From Myxococcales bacterium (lineage in GTDB: Bacteria > Myxococcota_A > Bradymonadia > UBA4248): a DNA stretch of 19,397 nt. The translations under genes were made by a program, and so were the position numbers. Where the stretch lies: assembly GCA_004554395.1 (NCBI GenBank), contig SFMP01000041.1:1-19397 (forward strand). The letters are read 5' to 3'. The notes below the pieces were generated by a model that saw only the letters and a program-made list of their open reading frames with translations, made no database searches and was not told the origin of the DNA. Below are positions 6,159-18,100 of the stretch, in pieces (the stretch's first letter is position 1; every line of letters begins with the position of its first letter).

Positions 6159-9100
6159 ATGAAAGAGCAAATTAAAGCATGCCAGGAAGCATTGAAGAGG
6201 AATCCAAACGATCGAGAAGCGTTTAGCACGCTTGCGCAGTTGCTCAAGCAAGCGCGTCGCTGGAAGGCGATCATTGGCTTGTATGAGGCGTATCCAGAAA
6301 TGGCTGATTGGACTGACCTCGTTCAGGCACTCAAAGAACACGCGACACAAGAAACCCAGCCCGAGAAACGTAGCGTAATATTCCATATTATGGGGCAAAT
6401 CTTGGAATTCAAGATCGGCGACACAAACGATGCCATCAAATGCTATCAGTATGCTGTTAAAACGTGGCCTTTGCGTTCCGAAAGCTTCGACGCTGCGCGT
6501 CGCTTGTATATCAGTCGCAATAACGTCAAAATGGCGGTTAAACTCATCGAAGTCGAATTGAGCTTCGAAAATCTTCCACTTGAACGCAAAGCGAAGCTCT
6601 ATGCCGAAATGGCGAGCATTTGCACTGAATACGCCAATGCCCCCGATAAAGCTGAGAAGTATGCGGCTATGGCAAGAGCTACCGAACAAAAAGCGCTCGA
6701 AATGGCTCAACAACGCGAAGCCGAAGTCGCCGACGAGCGCGAGGAATCTGCCGAAGTCGCAGAGGAGAAGGCCGAAGTCGCAGAGGAGAAGGCCGAAGAA
6801 GCTGTAGCAGTCGAAGAACCAGCCGTCAAAGAAGCTGCCGAAGTCGCCGAAGAACCAGCCGTCGAAGAAGCAGCCGAAGTCGCCGAAGAATCCGTCGCTG
6901 TCGAAGAAGCCGCAGCTGTCGAGGAGCCATCTGAAGCCGCAGAAGAAGCCGCAGCCGTCGAAGAGCCCGCCGCAGTTGCAGAGGAGAAGACCGAAGAAGC
7001 CGCTATCGAAGAATCCAACGCAGTTGCAGAGGAGAAGACCGAAGAAGCCGCTATCGAAGAATCCGCCGCAGTTGCAGAGGAGAAGGTCGAAGAAGCCGCT
7101 ATCGAAGAATCCGCCGCAGTTGCAGAGGAGAAGGTCGAAGAAGCCGCTATCGAAGAATCCGCCGCAGTTGCAGAGGAGAAGACCGAAGAAGTCGCCGTCG
7201 AAGAGCCCGCCGCAGTTGCAGAGGAGAAGACCGAAGAAGTCGCTATCGAAGAATCCACCGCAGTTGCAGAGGAGAAGACCGAAGAAGTCGCCGTCGAAGA
7301 ATCCGCCGCAGTTGCAGAGGAGAAGACCGAAGAAGTCGCCGTCGAAGAACCTGCCGAAGTAGCCGAAGAATCTTCGGAACGCGTGGCGATTCCCGAATCT
7401 TTTGCGACGATTAGCGATTGTTGCGATGAAATCTTCCGCCTCAACGATACCAACACACCCGATGCAATCGAAGACGTCGCACTCAAGGGCGTGTCATTGG
7501 CGCAAAACATGGAAGATGCCGAACCGATCTTCGAAGCGCTCGAAGAAGTCGAGCAATATGGCGCTTTAGCCGTCGTCTTGGCAGATCTCTGCGATCGCAC
7601 GCAAGGCGATTCCGAAAAACGCTTGCTCAAAGCTGATCGCGCCGACGTCCTCGATTTGCGCCTCGATAAGCGCGCCGAAGCCGTCGAAATCGCCACGCCT
7701 ATCGCCGAAGGCGAAGACCGGGCTTCATTCAAAGCGCGCGCCGTTTTGGCTGGTACCGACCACGCCGAATTGACAAACCTCGCCGCGACGATGAACGATT
7801 TGCTCAAAAAGTTGCGCAGAACCCCCGAAGAAATGCCGCTCATCGGCGATCTGGCCGAGCTCTACGATCACCGTATGGATTCGCCAAAAGATGCCGAAGA
7901 ACAATACAAACGCATCAAATTGGCAGAACCGAAAAATACGAAGATGTTGCGGTTCTATTGCCGTTATTACGAAGCGGCGAGCGATTGGCAACGCGTTTTG
8001 AGCACACTCCAGACGCTCAAGGGCGCTGTGGCTGGCACATACCGCGAACTCCTCGTTGCTCGACAAATTGCGCGCGTCAGCGAAGAAAAACTCAACAATC
8101 CCAATAAAGCCGTCAGCGTTTGGAATCAGTTCATTAAAGAAGGTTTATTCGTCGAAACGGCCCGCGAAGCGCTCATCGGGCTCTATACGCGCACGGGTAA
8201 ATTCCAAAATCTACTCGAGATCTACAAAAACGACCTCGAAGCCCTTGCACCCGAACAGACAAAAGAACGCATCGAAGTCATCAAAAAGTGCATCGAAATC
8301 AACGATAAGCACACGAATAACGATGCCATGGTGATCAAACTCTATCACCAAATTTTGTCGATCGATCCCGATAACGATGAAGCTGTCAATGCGCTCGTCG
8401 AACGATACGAAGCATCGAAGCGTTGGAACGACTTGCTCAAAGTCTTGAATCAAAAGGCCGAACGCACGACCGATAAAGAAGCTTCGGTTCAAATTTACTA
8501 CCGAATCGCCAATCTCTGGAGCAAGAGTTTGGCGAACGTCAATAAATCGATCGAACCTTTGCTCAAAGTCGTCGAAATCGATCCGACTCAGCGCCCAGCA
8601 CTCCAACAATTGCACGATTTCTACGAGCAAAAGAACAACTGGGCAAACCTCTACGACATCATCGACAAAGAAGCCGATGTCGCCGATGCCGCCGAAAAAG
8701 TCACGCTTCTCAAGCGACAGGCCGAAATCGGAGAAGCCAATCTCCATAGCCCCGAAAAAGCCATCGAAAGCTGGGAAAAACTCAGTCAATGCCTCGAGGA
8801 TCCGAGCGAAGCGCTCGCAGAGCTCGCACGCCTCTATAAAAAACAAGGCAATTTCGAAGCGCTTTTGGCGAATTACCAGCGAGCGCTCGAATTCGCCCAT
8901 AGCCAAAGCGAGAAGATCGATGATTTGAATGCCATCGCGCAGATCTATCTCACGAAACTCGACAATCGCGAAAAGGGTATCGAAACGCTGACGGGCATGC
9001 TCGACATCGAAGAGGGCAGACAAGATGCTCTCGATCAATTGACACAAATTCGCGTCGAAGCGAAAGAATGGAACGAACTCGTCGCACTCTATACGTCGAT

Positions 9101-12100
9101 CGGGCGAGCCGAGCAGGTCTATGAGCTACTCGACCTTACGGCGGCCGACGAAGACGAAGAAGAAACGCAGATCGAGCTCTATAACCTCATGGCGAAGATC
9201 GCCCAAGATGAGCTCCATAGCGACGATATGGCAATTGCCGCCTATGAAAAGATCCTCGACGTCGATGCAACGCACGAAGAAACCGCAAAACGCTTGCTCA
9301 AGTACTATCGCGAACACGGCGACCACAAAAAGGCAATCGAAGCGATCCAAATTATCATCGCTTGGACATCCGATCTCGAAGAAAAAATCGCCATGCACGT
9401 CGAAATCGCCGAGCTCTACGAAAACGAACTCGACGATATCGATCACGCCGCCAATTGGTATGCTAAAGTCGTTGCTTTGGCGCCTAGCCGTAAAGCGCTT
9501 CGCGACCATTTCGAAGATTTGGCACTCCGTGGCGAAGCATACGCACTCATCTATGACGTCTATAAACCGCTTCTCGACAGCGATCAGTGCGATGCCGAAT
9601 CGAAAGTCGATATCCACCGCGTCTTTGCCCGCGTTTGTCAAAAACACCTCGATAAATCCGAAGAAGCTATGCATGCTTGGGAAGTTTGCCTCGCCGCCGA
9701 TGCAAACGATACCGAAGCTCTCGACGCTCTCGAAATCCTCTACGACGATGCAGCTGAGTATTCAAAATTGCTCGAAGTCATCGATCGCAAGCTCGAACTC
9801 GCGACCGATCCCGACAGCATCATGGCGCTTGCATTCAAACGTGCAAAGATCCTCGTCGATCAACTCAACAACACCGATATGGCCGAGGTTTCCTACCTCA
9901 AAGTCCTTTCGATCGACGAAAACAACGTCGATGCCATCCGCGGCCTCAAAGCCATCTACGATGTCACGGAGAATTGGACAAAGCTCGCCGATATCCTCAA
10001 AAAAGAATGCGATATCGCCACTTCGTCCGAAGATCGTCTCGATACGTCGTTCGAATTGGCAGAAATTAAACGCAACCATTTGTCGGATCTCGAAGGTGCA
10101 ATTCGCATTTACGACGAAATCCTCAAAGAAAATTCGAGTCATGCGCGAACGATCGCCGTCCTCGAACAACTCGTTCGCGAAGGCATTCAAGCGGCGAGAA
10201 TTGCGGCTATCCTCGAACCCGTCTATGCGACGGCTGGCGATACCGTCAAACAATGCAAAGCACTCGAGATTTCCCTCAAAGATCTGAGTGGCAAAGAACG
10301 CATCGACGTTTTGTGGCAAATATTCGAACTCCAAAATGGCGTCATCAACGATTCAAATGCTTCGTTCGAAGTTGCTGTTCGCATCTTTAACGAAACCCCC
10401 GACGACGAACGCATTTGGCAACACCTCGACGAAATCGGTGCCCAAATCGACGACGAAGAGACTTGGAATGCCCTCGCAAATCTCTATGCAACCGTCGTTT
10501 GCGATGCCGAACACGCCGAAGATTGGCGCTATGAAATCCTCTTCAAACGCGCACTCATCGTCGAAGAAAAGCTCCAGCACGACAAAGACAGCATCGCGCT
10601 TTGGGAAACATATCGTGCAAAGAACCTCGACAATGCGACGGCGATTGCACACCTCGAAAGGCTCTATCGCGACAATGCCGAATTCAAAAAACTCGTCGAA
10701 CTCCTCGAATTCGAAGTTACACTCGATTCCTACAACGACGAAGAACGCATCGCGATCGAACTCCAAGCTGCCCAAATCTACGAAGACATTCTCGGCAGTT
10801 CCGCCGAGGCTATCCGTGTCTATCGTGCAATTTTGGAAATCGATCCGAGCCGTAAAGAAGCCCTCGATGCCCTCGAACGACTCTATCAGGCGTCGGCGCA
10901 ATGGCGCGATTTGGCAAAACTCTACGACGATGAATTGTCGATCTATTCGGAAACGAGCAAGCTCAACGAAATTCGCTGCAAGCTCGCAGTTGTTTGCGAA
11001 AACGAAATTGCCGATTACGAACGCGCTGTCGAATGTTATAGAAGTGTACTCGATACCGATAAGTCCGAAGGTGTACTCGAAGCCGCAAGCGGCTTGCTCA
11101 ATCACCTCGTCGGCGTCGAAGGCGATAATGTCGTCGAATACCGATCGGCTTTGTGCGAATTACTCGAACCGATCTTCGTCGATAACGGCGATAAATCGAA
11201 GCTCATCGACATTTTGCGCATCGAACTCGCCGATGTCGAAGATGCCTACGAAAAAGTCGAACTCAATCGCCGCATAGCGACGATTCTTAAAGACGACTTG
11301 GGTGACGACGTCGGCGCTTTCGAAGCGATGAAAGCCGCGCTCAAAATCGACATTGCCGATGCCAAATTGCGCGAAGATTTCGAAACACTCGCGCTTAAAC
11401 TCGATCGCCCGAAAGAAATCATCGATCTCTACGAAGCGAGCATGGATGGCATCGATGACGAAATTCTCAAGCACGATTTGTATAAGAGAATTGCAAACGT
11501 TTACGAAGAAAAACTCCAAGATAACGAGAATGCGATTAAGGCGTATCGCATCATGATCGATCTCGACGAGATGGATTTGGATTCGCTCAACGCCCTAGAA
11601 ACGCTCTATACGAATGATCAAAACTGGGAGCTCTTACTCGATATCCTCAATCGCAAATCCGAAATCGGGTCGGGAGACGAAAAAGTCAGCATTTTGCGCA
11701 AGATGGCGACGATTAACTGCGATTGCCTCAACCGCCCGAAATCGGCTATCGAGAATTATTGCGAAATTCTCAACAATCTTCCCGACGATATGGACAGCGT
11801 CACGGCGCTCGAATCGCTCTACGAACAAACCGAAGATTGGCAGGCTCTGTGCGATAATTACGGCATTAAATTGCAACACGCTACGACCGACGAAGAACGC
11901 CGCGACATCTTGCGTCAAACGGCGATCATCCTCGAACAAAAGATCAATGCAAAAGACGAAGCCGTCCAGAATTACCGACAAATTCTCGATCTCTTCCCAC
12001 GCGACGAAGAAACGCTCGACGCCCTCGACAAGCTCTATCAAGCACAAGACGATTTCGACGACCTCGCCAGCGTCTTACAACGAAAACTCGAGATCCACGA

Positions 12101-15100
12101 AAACGACGACCAAACCAATATCTTGCGCTTCCGCCTCGGGCAAATTTACCAAAACAAGCTCGATTCGATGTCGCAAGCTATCGAATACTACAAGGCGATT
12201 CTCGAACAAAATCCCGAGCACGAAGGCGCAAACCGTTCGATGCGCGAGCTCCTCGAAAACGAAGATTACAAACTTGAGGCCTCGAAAGTCCTCGAATCCG
12301 TCTACGATCGCACCGAACAATATGAGTTCTTGGCTCAAGTTCTCGAAATTCAACTCGAACAAGAATACGATCCGATGCAGCAAGTTCAATTGCTCGTCCG
12401 CATCGCATGTATTCATCAAGATGCCCTTTCGAACTACGACGCTGCGTTCGACGATTTGGCTCGCATTCTCAAGATCAACCAAGATCGCGAATACATCGAT
12501 CGCATCGAAAGTTTGTGCGATATCCTCGACAACACGGCGAAACTCGTCGACGTCTATGTCGAAGTTGTGGCAAACGTCTACGAACCCGAAAAACAAGTCG
12601 CTTTCGACAATAGAATCGCCGATTTGTTGCGCAATCGCCTAGGTGACGAAAAACGCGCTGAAGAATTCTATAAGACGACGCTCGAAGTTTCGTCTGACGA
12701 TGCCCATGCACTCGAAGCTCTCGACGAAATCTATACGAAGCGCGAATCTTGGACCGATTTGCTCGAAATACTCGATGCAAAGTTCAACGCTGCAAAAGAC
12801 GACGAAACGCGAATCGCCATCCTCTATCGCACTGCCGATACGCAAGAATCGAAGTGCGAACTCCACGACGATGCCATCGCGACATATCGACGCATTCTCG
12901 AAATCGATAAACGTCAAGAAAAAGCTATCGAGCTCTTGTCGGCTATCTACGAAAGCCAAGATATGTGGGCCGAATACGTCGATCTCATTCGTTCCCAAAT
13001 CGCCGATGCCCAAGAACAAAGCGAAATCCTCGCGCTTAAATTCAAATTGGCGAAGATCCAGAACGAAAAATTGGGCGACAATTTCGATGCAATCGAAACG
13101 CTCAAAGATATCCTCAATACCCAATCCGACGATGCCCAAGCTCGTGCATACCTCGAAGAACTCTTCGAAAAAGGTCAAGATATCGTCGAAATCGCCGAAA
13201 TCCTCGAGCCCATCTACAAAGCAGGCAACGAATGGCATAAACTCATCCATTCTCTCGAAAAACGCGCCGAACACGAAGAAGATGTATTTACGAAGGTTCA
13301 AATCCTCGAGCAGATCGCGAAGACGTATCGCTATAATCTCGAAGATTTATCGAAGGCTCTCGACGCCTACGGTCGCATGTTCCTATTGCAACCCGCCGAT
13401 CGCGATATCCAAGAGCACGTCGAACGCTTCGCCTCGCAAACGCTCGAACTCAACGTCTGGTACGATTTGTACGATAAGGCGCTGACCGATAACCTCGTTG
13501 AAGACGATTCCGATCGCCGCATCATCATTTTGTCGTTGGCGCATTTGGCTGCCGAACGCATGGCGAATCACGATAAAGCTCGCCAATTGTGCGAAGCTAT
13601 CCTCGCCGATGATCCCGAAGAAATGGCTGCCTACGACATCCTCGAGTGGTCGTATGCCCAAAAACAAGAGTATGCGCGCTTGCTCGAACTCTGGGCGAAG
13701 AAATCCGAAATCGTCCAAGAAGTCGATCAAAAGATCGGATTGCTCATGCGCATGGCGACGATTCAAGAAGAAGTTTTGCACGACGATGCCGCGACGGCAA
13801 AGACGTATCAAGATATCCTCGATATCGAACCCGTTGCAATGCCCATCGCTGCCGCGCTCGAACGACTCTTGCGCAAGACGTCGCAATACGAAGAACTCGC
13901 CGATTTCTACCGTCAACGTAGCGATTTTGCTCAAGACGACGAAAGCCGTGTCGAATACCTACACAAGCTCGGCGTCGTTTTGGCACGCCAACTCAAACAA
14001 ACCGCCGAAGCGACCGAAGTTTTGGGCAATGCCCTCAGCATCGACAAAGATTCGTCGGCGTGCAAACGCGCCCTCGAAGCCATGCTCAACGAAACTGAGC
14101 CGACCGAAGAAAACGCCGAAATCCGTAGCTCAATGGCACATCTCCTTGAGCCGCTCTATGGCGATGACGATTGGAATAAGCTCGCTCGCGTCCTAGGCGT
14201 CCTCATCGATACGACCGACGACACATACGACAAAGTCGCTCTCTATATGCGTTTGGCCGATCTCTACGAACGCCACGATGCACACCCAAAACGCGCCTTC
14301 GATGTCTACGCCAAGGCTTTCGTCGCCATTCCGAATACCGAGAATGCTCGCGAAAAACTCGAAGAATTGGCAGAAAAACTCGACGCCTATGCACAATTGG
14401 CCGATGTCTATATGCAGGCAATCGAGACGACCGAAGACGACAACGAAAAATTGTCGCTCTACGAGCGTGCCGCTCAGATCCGTTGCGAAAAACTCGACGA
14501 AAAACAAGTCGCTGCGACGTGCTACGAGGCCATCCTCGCACTCGATGAGTTCAATCTCAATGCGATACATGCGCTCGAAAAACTCTATGCACAGCTCAAA
14601 GACTATGCAAAGAACGTCGCCATCCTCAAGAAACACGTCGAAATCGCAAACGATCTCATCGATCAAAAAGATCTCCTCTACAAGATCGCCGATCTCCAAG
14701 AAAATGCGCTCAACCAAGTCGATGAAGCGATCGATGCCTATAACGAAGTCCTCAACCTCGATCCCGAAGACGCCGTCGCTCTCGATGCTCTCGAAAGACT
14801 CTATGCGCAGACCGAAAATTGGACGGCACTCGTCGATATCTATGATCGCAAGCTCAATGTCAGCGACGGTACGTCGGATTCGATCGGCATTCTCGTCAAA
14901 ATCGCGAGCACCTATCGCGATAAAATGGGCAACGACGATGAAGCTATCCAGTACTATGCTCGCGCTTTCGAACAAGATCGCACCAATGTCGATGTCGCTT
15001 CTGCTCTCGAAACGCTCTATGCAAAGACCGAACAATACGACGATCTCATCACCGTCATCGAATCCCAAGTCGACGTCGCAAGCAATCACGGCGATGCCGC

Positions 15101-18100
15101 ACTCAAACACTCGCGACAAATCGATATGGCTCATATCCTCATCGATAACGTACACGACGATATGCGTGCTATCGACGTCCTCAAGAGCATCCTCGACGAT
15201 GACGATCAAAACGAAGCCGCCATCGATATGTTGCAAAAACTTCTCGAAAAAGAAGAACTCGTCAACGAAATCGCAGCGATCCTCATCCCGATCTACAAAC
15301 AAAATCATCGCGATGCCGAATACATGGGCATCTGCGAACGAAAGATCGATGTGGCTCAAGACGAATTCGACAAGCGTTCGCTCTATATCGAAGCCGCTCA
15401 CGTCGCCGACGAAGTCCTCAACGACCCCGATAAGGCCTTCGGATTCATCGAGAAAGCTCTCATGGCAAATCCATCCGACGACGAAATCGTCGAATTGGCA
15501 GAGACGATTGCTTCGCGCCACGAACGATATACAACCCTGACGGTGCTCTGCGAAAAAGTCATCGGAACTGCCGACGATCCCGATGCTTCGATCAAACTTT
15601 CGCTCATCGCGGCAAAATACTACGAACAACAACTCACCGATCTCGACAAGAGCATTGCACAATACGAACGCATTCTCGGGATCGATGCCATGAACGAAGA
15701 TGCTCTCTCGAACTTGCATCGACTCTATCGACAAACTCAGCAATTCGATAAACTCGCCGATATCTTGGCGATGCGCATCGATAACGGGGCTCAGCCGATT
15801 AACGAATTGCGCTACGAACTCGTCGAAATCGTCATCGAAAAAGAACCCGAACGCGCGCTTGAACTGCTCAAACAAATCCTCTGGGACGAAAACGATAACG
15901 AAAAGGCTGTCGCCGCACTCGAATCGCTACTCGCGAATAAAGACCTCGTCGGCGATATCGCCGAAATCCTCGAACCTCGATACGCTCAAAATGGCGACGA
16001 CGAAAAACTCGCCAAATTGCTCGAAGCAAAGATCGAAGTTTCGCAAGATCCCGTCGATAAACTCACCTATACGAAGCAATTGGCGCAAATTCAGCGCGAT
16101 AAACTCGGCGACGATTCCGCGGCCCTCGCGTCGTATCGCAATGCACTCGTCTGCGACCCGAGCGATGCCGATGTCATGAATGCCATTGAAGAAATCGCCG
16201 AAAAAATCGAACGCTGGGACGATTTGGCACAAGCCTATGCAAAAGCTATCGAAGTGGCGAGCGACGATACCGACAAAATTGCCCTCATGGCGAAATTGGC
16301 AAAACTCGATGCTCAAAAACTCGGACGAAACGACGAAGCCGTCGATGTGCTCAAGAAAATCCTCGAACTCGACGCCGAAAACATCGACGCTTTGCGTCTG
16401 CTCGAATCGATCTATGCCGCCGAAAACAAATCCGCGGAATTGCTCGAAATCCGCTCGACGTTGGCATTGCTCACTTTCGAACCCGATGCTCAAAAAGCAC
16501 TCCTCTTCCAATGTGCCGATTTGGCTCTCAACGTGCTCAATCTCAACGAGCGCGGCATGGGCTTCCTCGAAAAGATCGTCGAAATCGATGATACCGACCT
16601 CAATGCCATCGATCCGCTACTCGTCCTCTATTCCGAAGCCGGCGCGTTCGATAAATACGTCGAATTGCTCAACAAGAAATTGCTCTCGACGAACGACGAT
16701 GACGCTCGCTTCGACATCTATATGACGATCGCAAAAACAGCCGACGAAAAACTCGACGATGCTGCCATGGCTATCGATGCCTATAACGATGCGAAGAACA
16801 TTCACAGAACGCCCGAGATTTACGCCGCTCTCGAACGCATCTATGCCGCGCACGAGCAATATCAAGACCTCGATGATTTGTTCCTCGCTCAAATCGACGA
16901 TACCGATTCGACGGCGAAGAAGGCTGCTCTCAAAGTCAAACGTGCTCAGATCGCCGAAGTCCATTTCGAAAACGATATGGATGCCATCGACCTACTCAAA
17001 GATGCCCTCAACGACGATCCTGCCAATGCCGACGCTTTCAACGGGCTCGATAAGCTCTATTCGAAGAATGGCGAATTCCAAGAGTTGTACGACTTGCTCG
17101 AAGAGCAGAAAAAAGCCGCAACCGACAAAAACCTCATTCTCATCTTCAACATTCGCATTGCAAAACTCGCTGCTACGCACCTAGGCGACGTCGATACCGC
17201 GATCCGTTCGCTCAAAGACGTTCTCCAAGTACAAAGCAACAACGTCGAAGCTCTCGATTCTCTCATCGACATCTACGAACAACAAAAATCCTACGACCTC
17301 GCTCTCAACGCCTTGCACGCCAAGATCAAAATCGTCGATTCGCCCAAAGACGAAGCCCCGATTTATTGCCACGTCGCTCGCATCGTTCGAAAAGCAAATT
17401 GGTCGGTCGAACAAATCGAAGCGAGCTATCAGGCGGCGTTGCAACGCGACCCAGAATGCGAAGAAGCACTCAACGAGCTCATGGCAATTGCCGAAACTTC
17501 GGGCGATTTACAAAAGACATTGCAACTGCTCTCGCACAAGGCAAAACTCCAAAGCGACGACAATGCCAAGATTGCGGTCTATGAAAAGATCGTCGAAACC
17601 GCATCGCAAGCGCCTGAATTTGCTAAAGTTGCCGCAATTGCATTGCAACAAATTCACGAATTGCGCCCCGACGACATCGACGTCTCAGAAAAACTCGTCA
17701 ATGCCTATATCAAAGCCGACGATTTTGCCGCCGCAAAACCCATCCTCGACGGCATTATCGATAGCCTGACCGAATCGAAACAGACGAAGAAACTTCCGCC
17801 GTTCTACAGCCTCAAAGGACGCATGCTCAAAATGAGCGGTGACCTCGACGGCGCTCGACAAGCCTTCGAAGCGGCCAATGCCATCGATAAAAACAACATT
17901 CCCAATAACCTCGAACTCGGCATCATGCTCTTCGAAAGCGGCGACTACGACGCAGCTCTCAAGATCATGCAAACCTTGTTACTCCACCAGATGAACGTCA
18001 AAGACAAAGAGGTCAAAACGAACATCTTCTACTACTTGGGGATGTTGCGCGTGAAAACGAACGACCCCAAACGCGCGAAAGATATGTTCAACCGCGCACT

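Noticed and set aside
6707..7843. Minus-strand Ser/Ala-rich open frame opposite the acidic repeat
   Set aside because: It is the mirror image of the 48-bp repeats and has no start signal or family motif.
14193..15875. Long open frame of 560 codons on the minus strand inside the TPR gene, with several others like it
   Set aside because: The TPR gene uses TCG, CTC and TTG and rarely TTA, CTA or TCA, so the opposite strand seldom meets a stop. The antisense protein has no domain, and the frame is fully covered by a strong sense gene.
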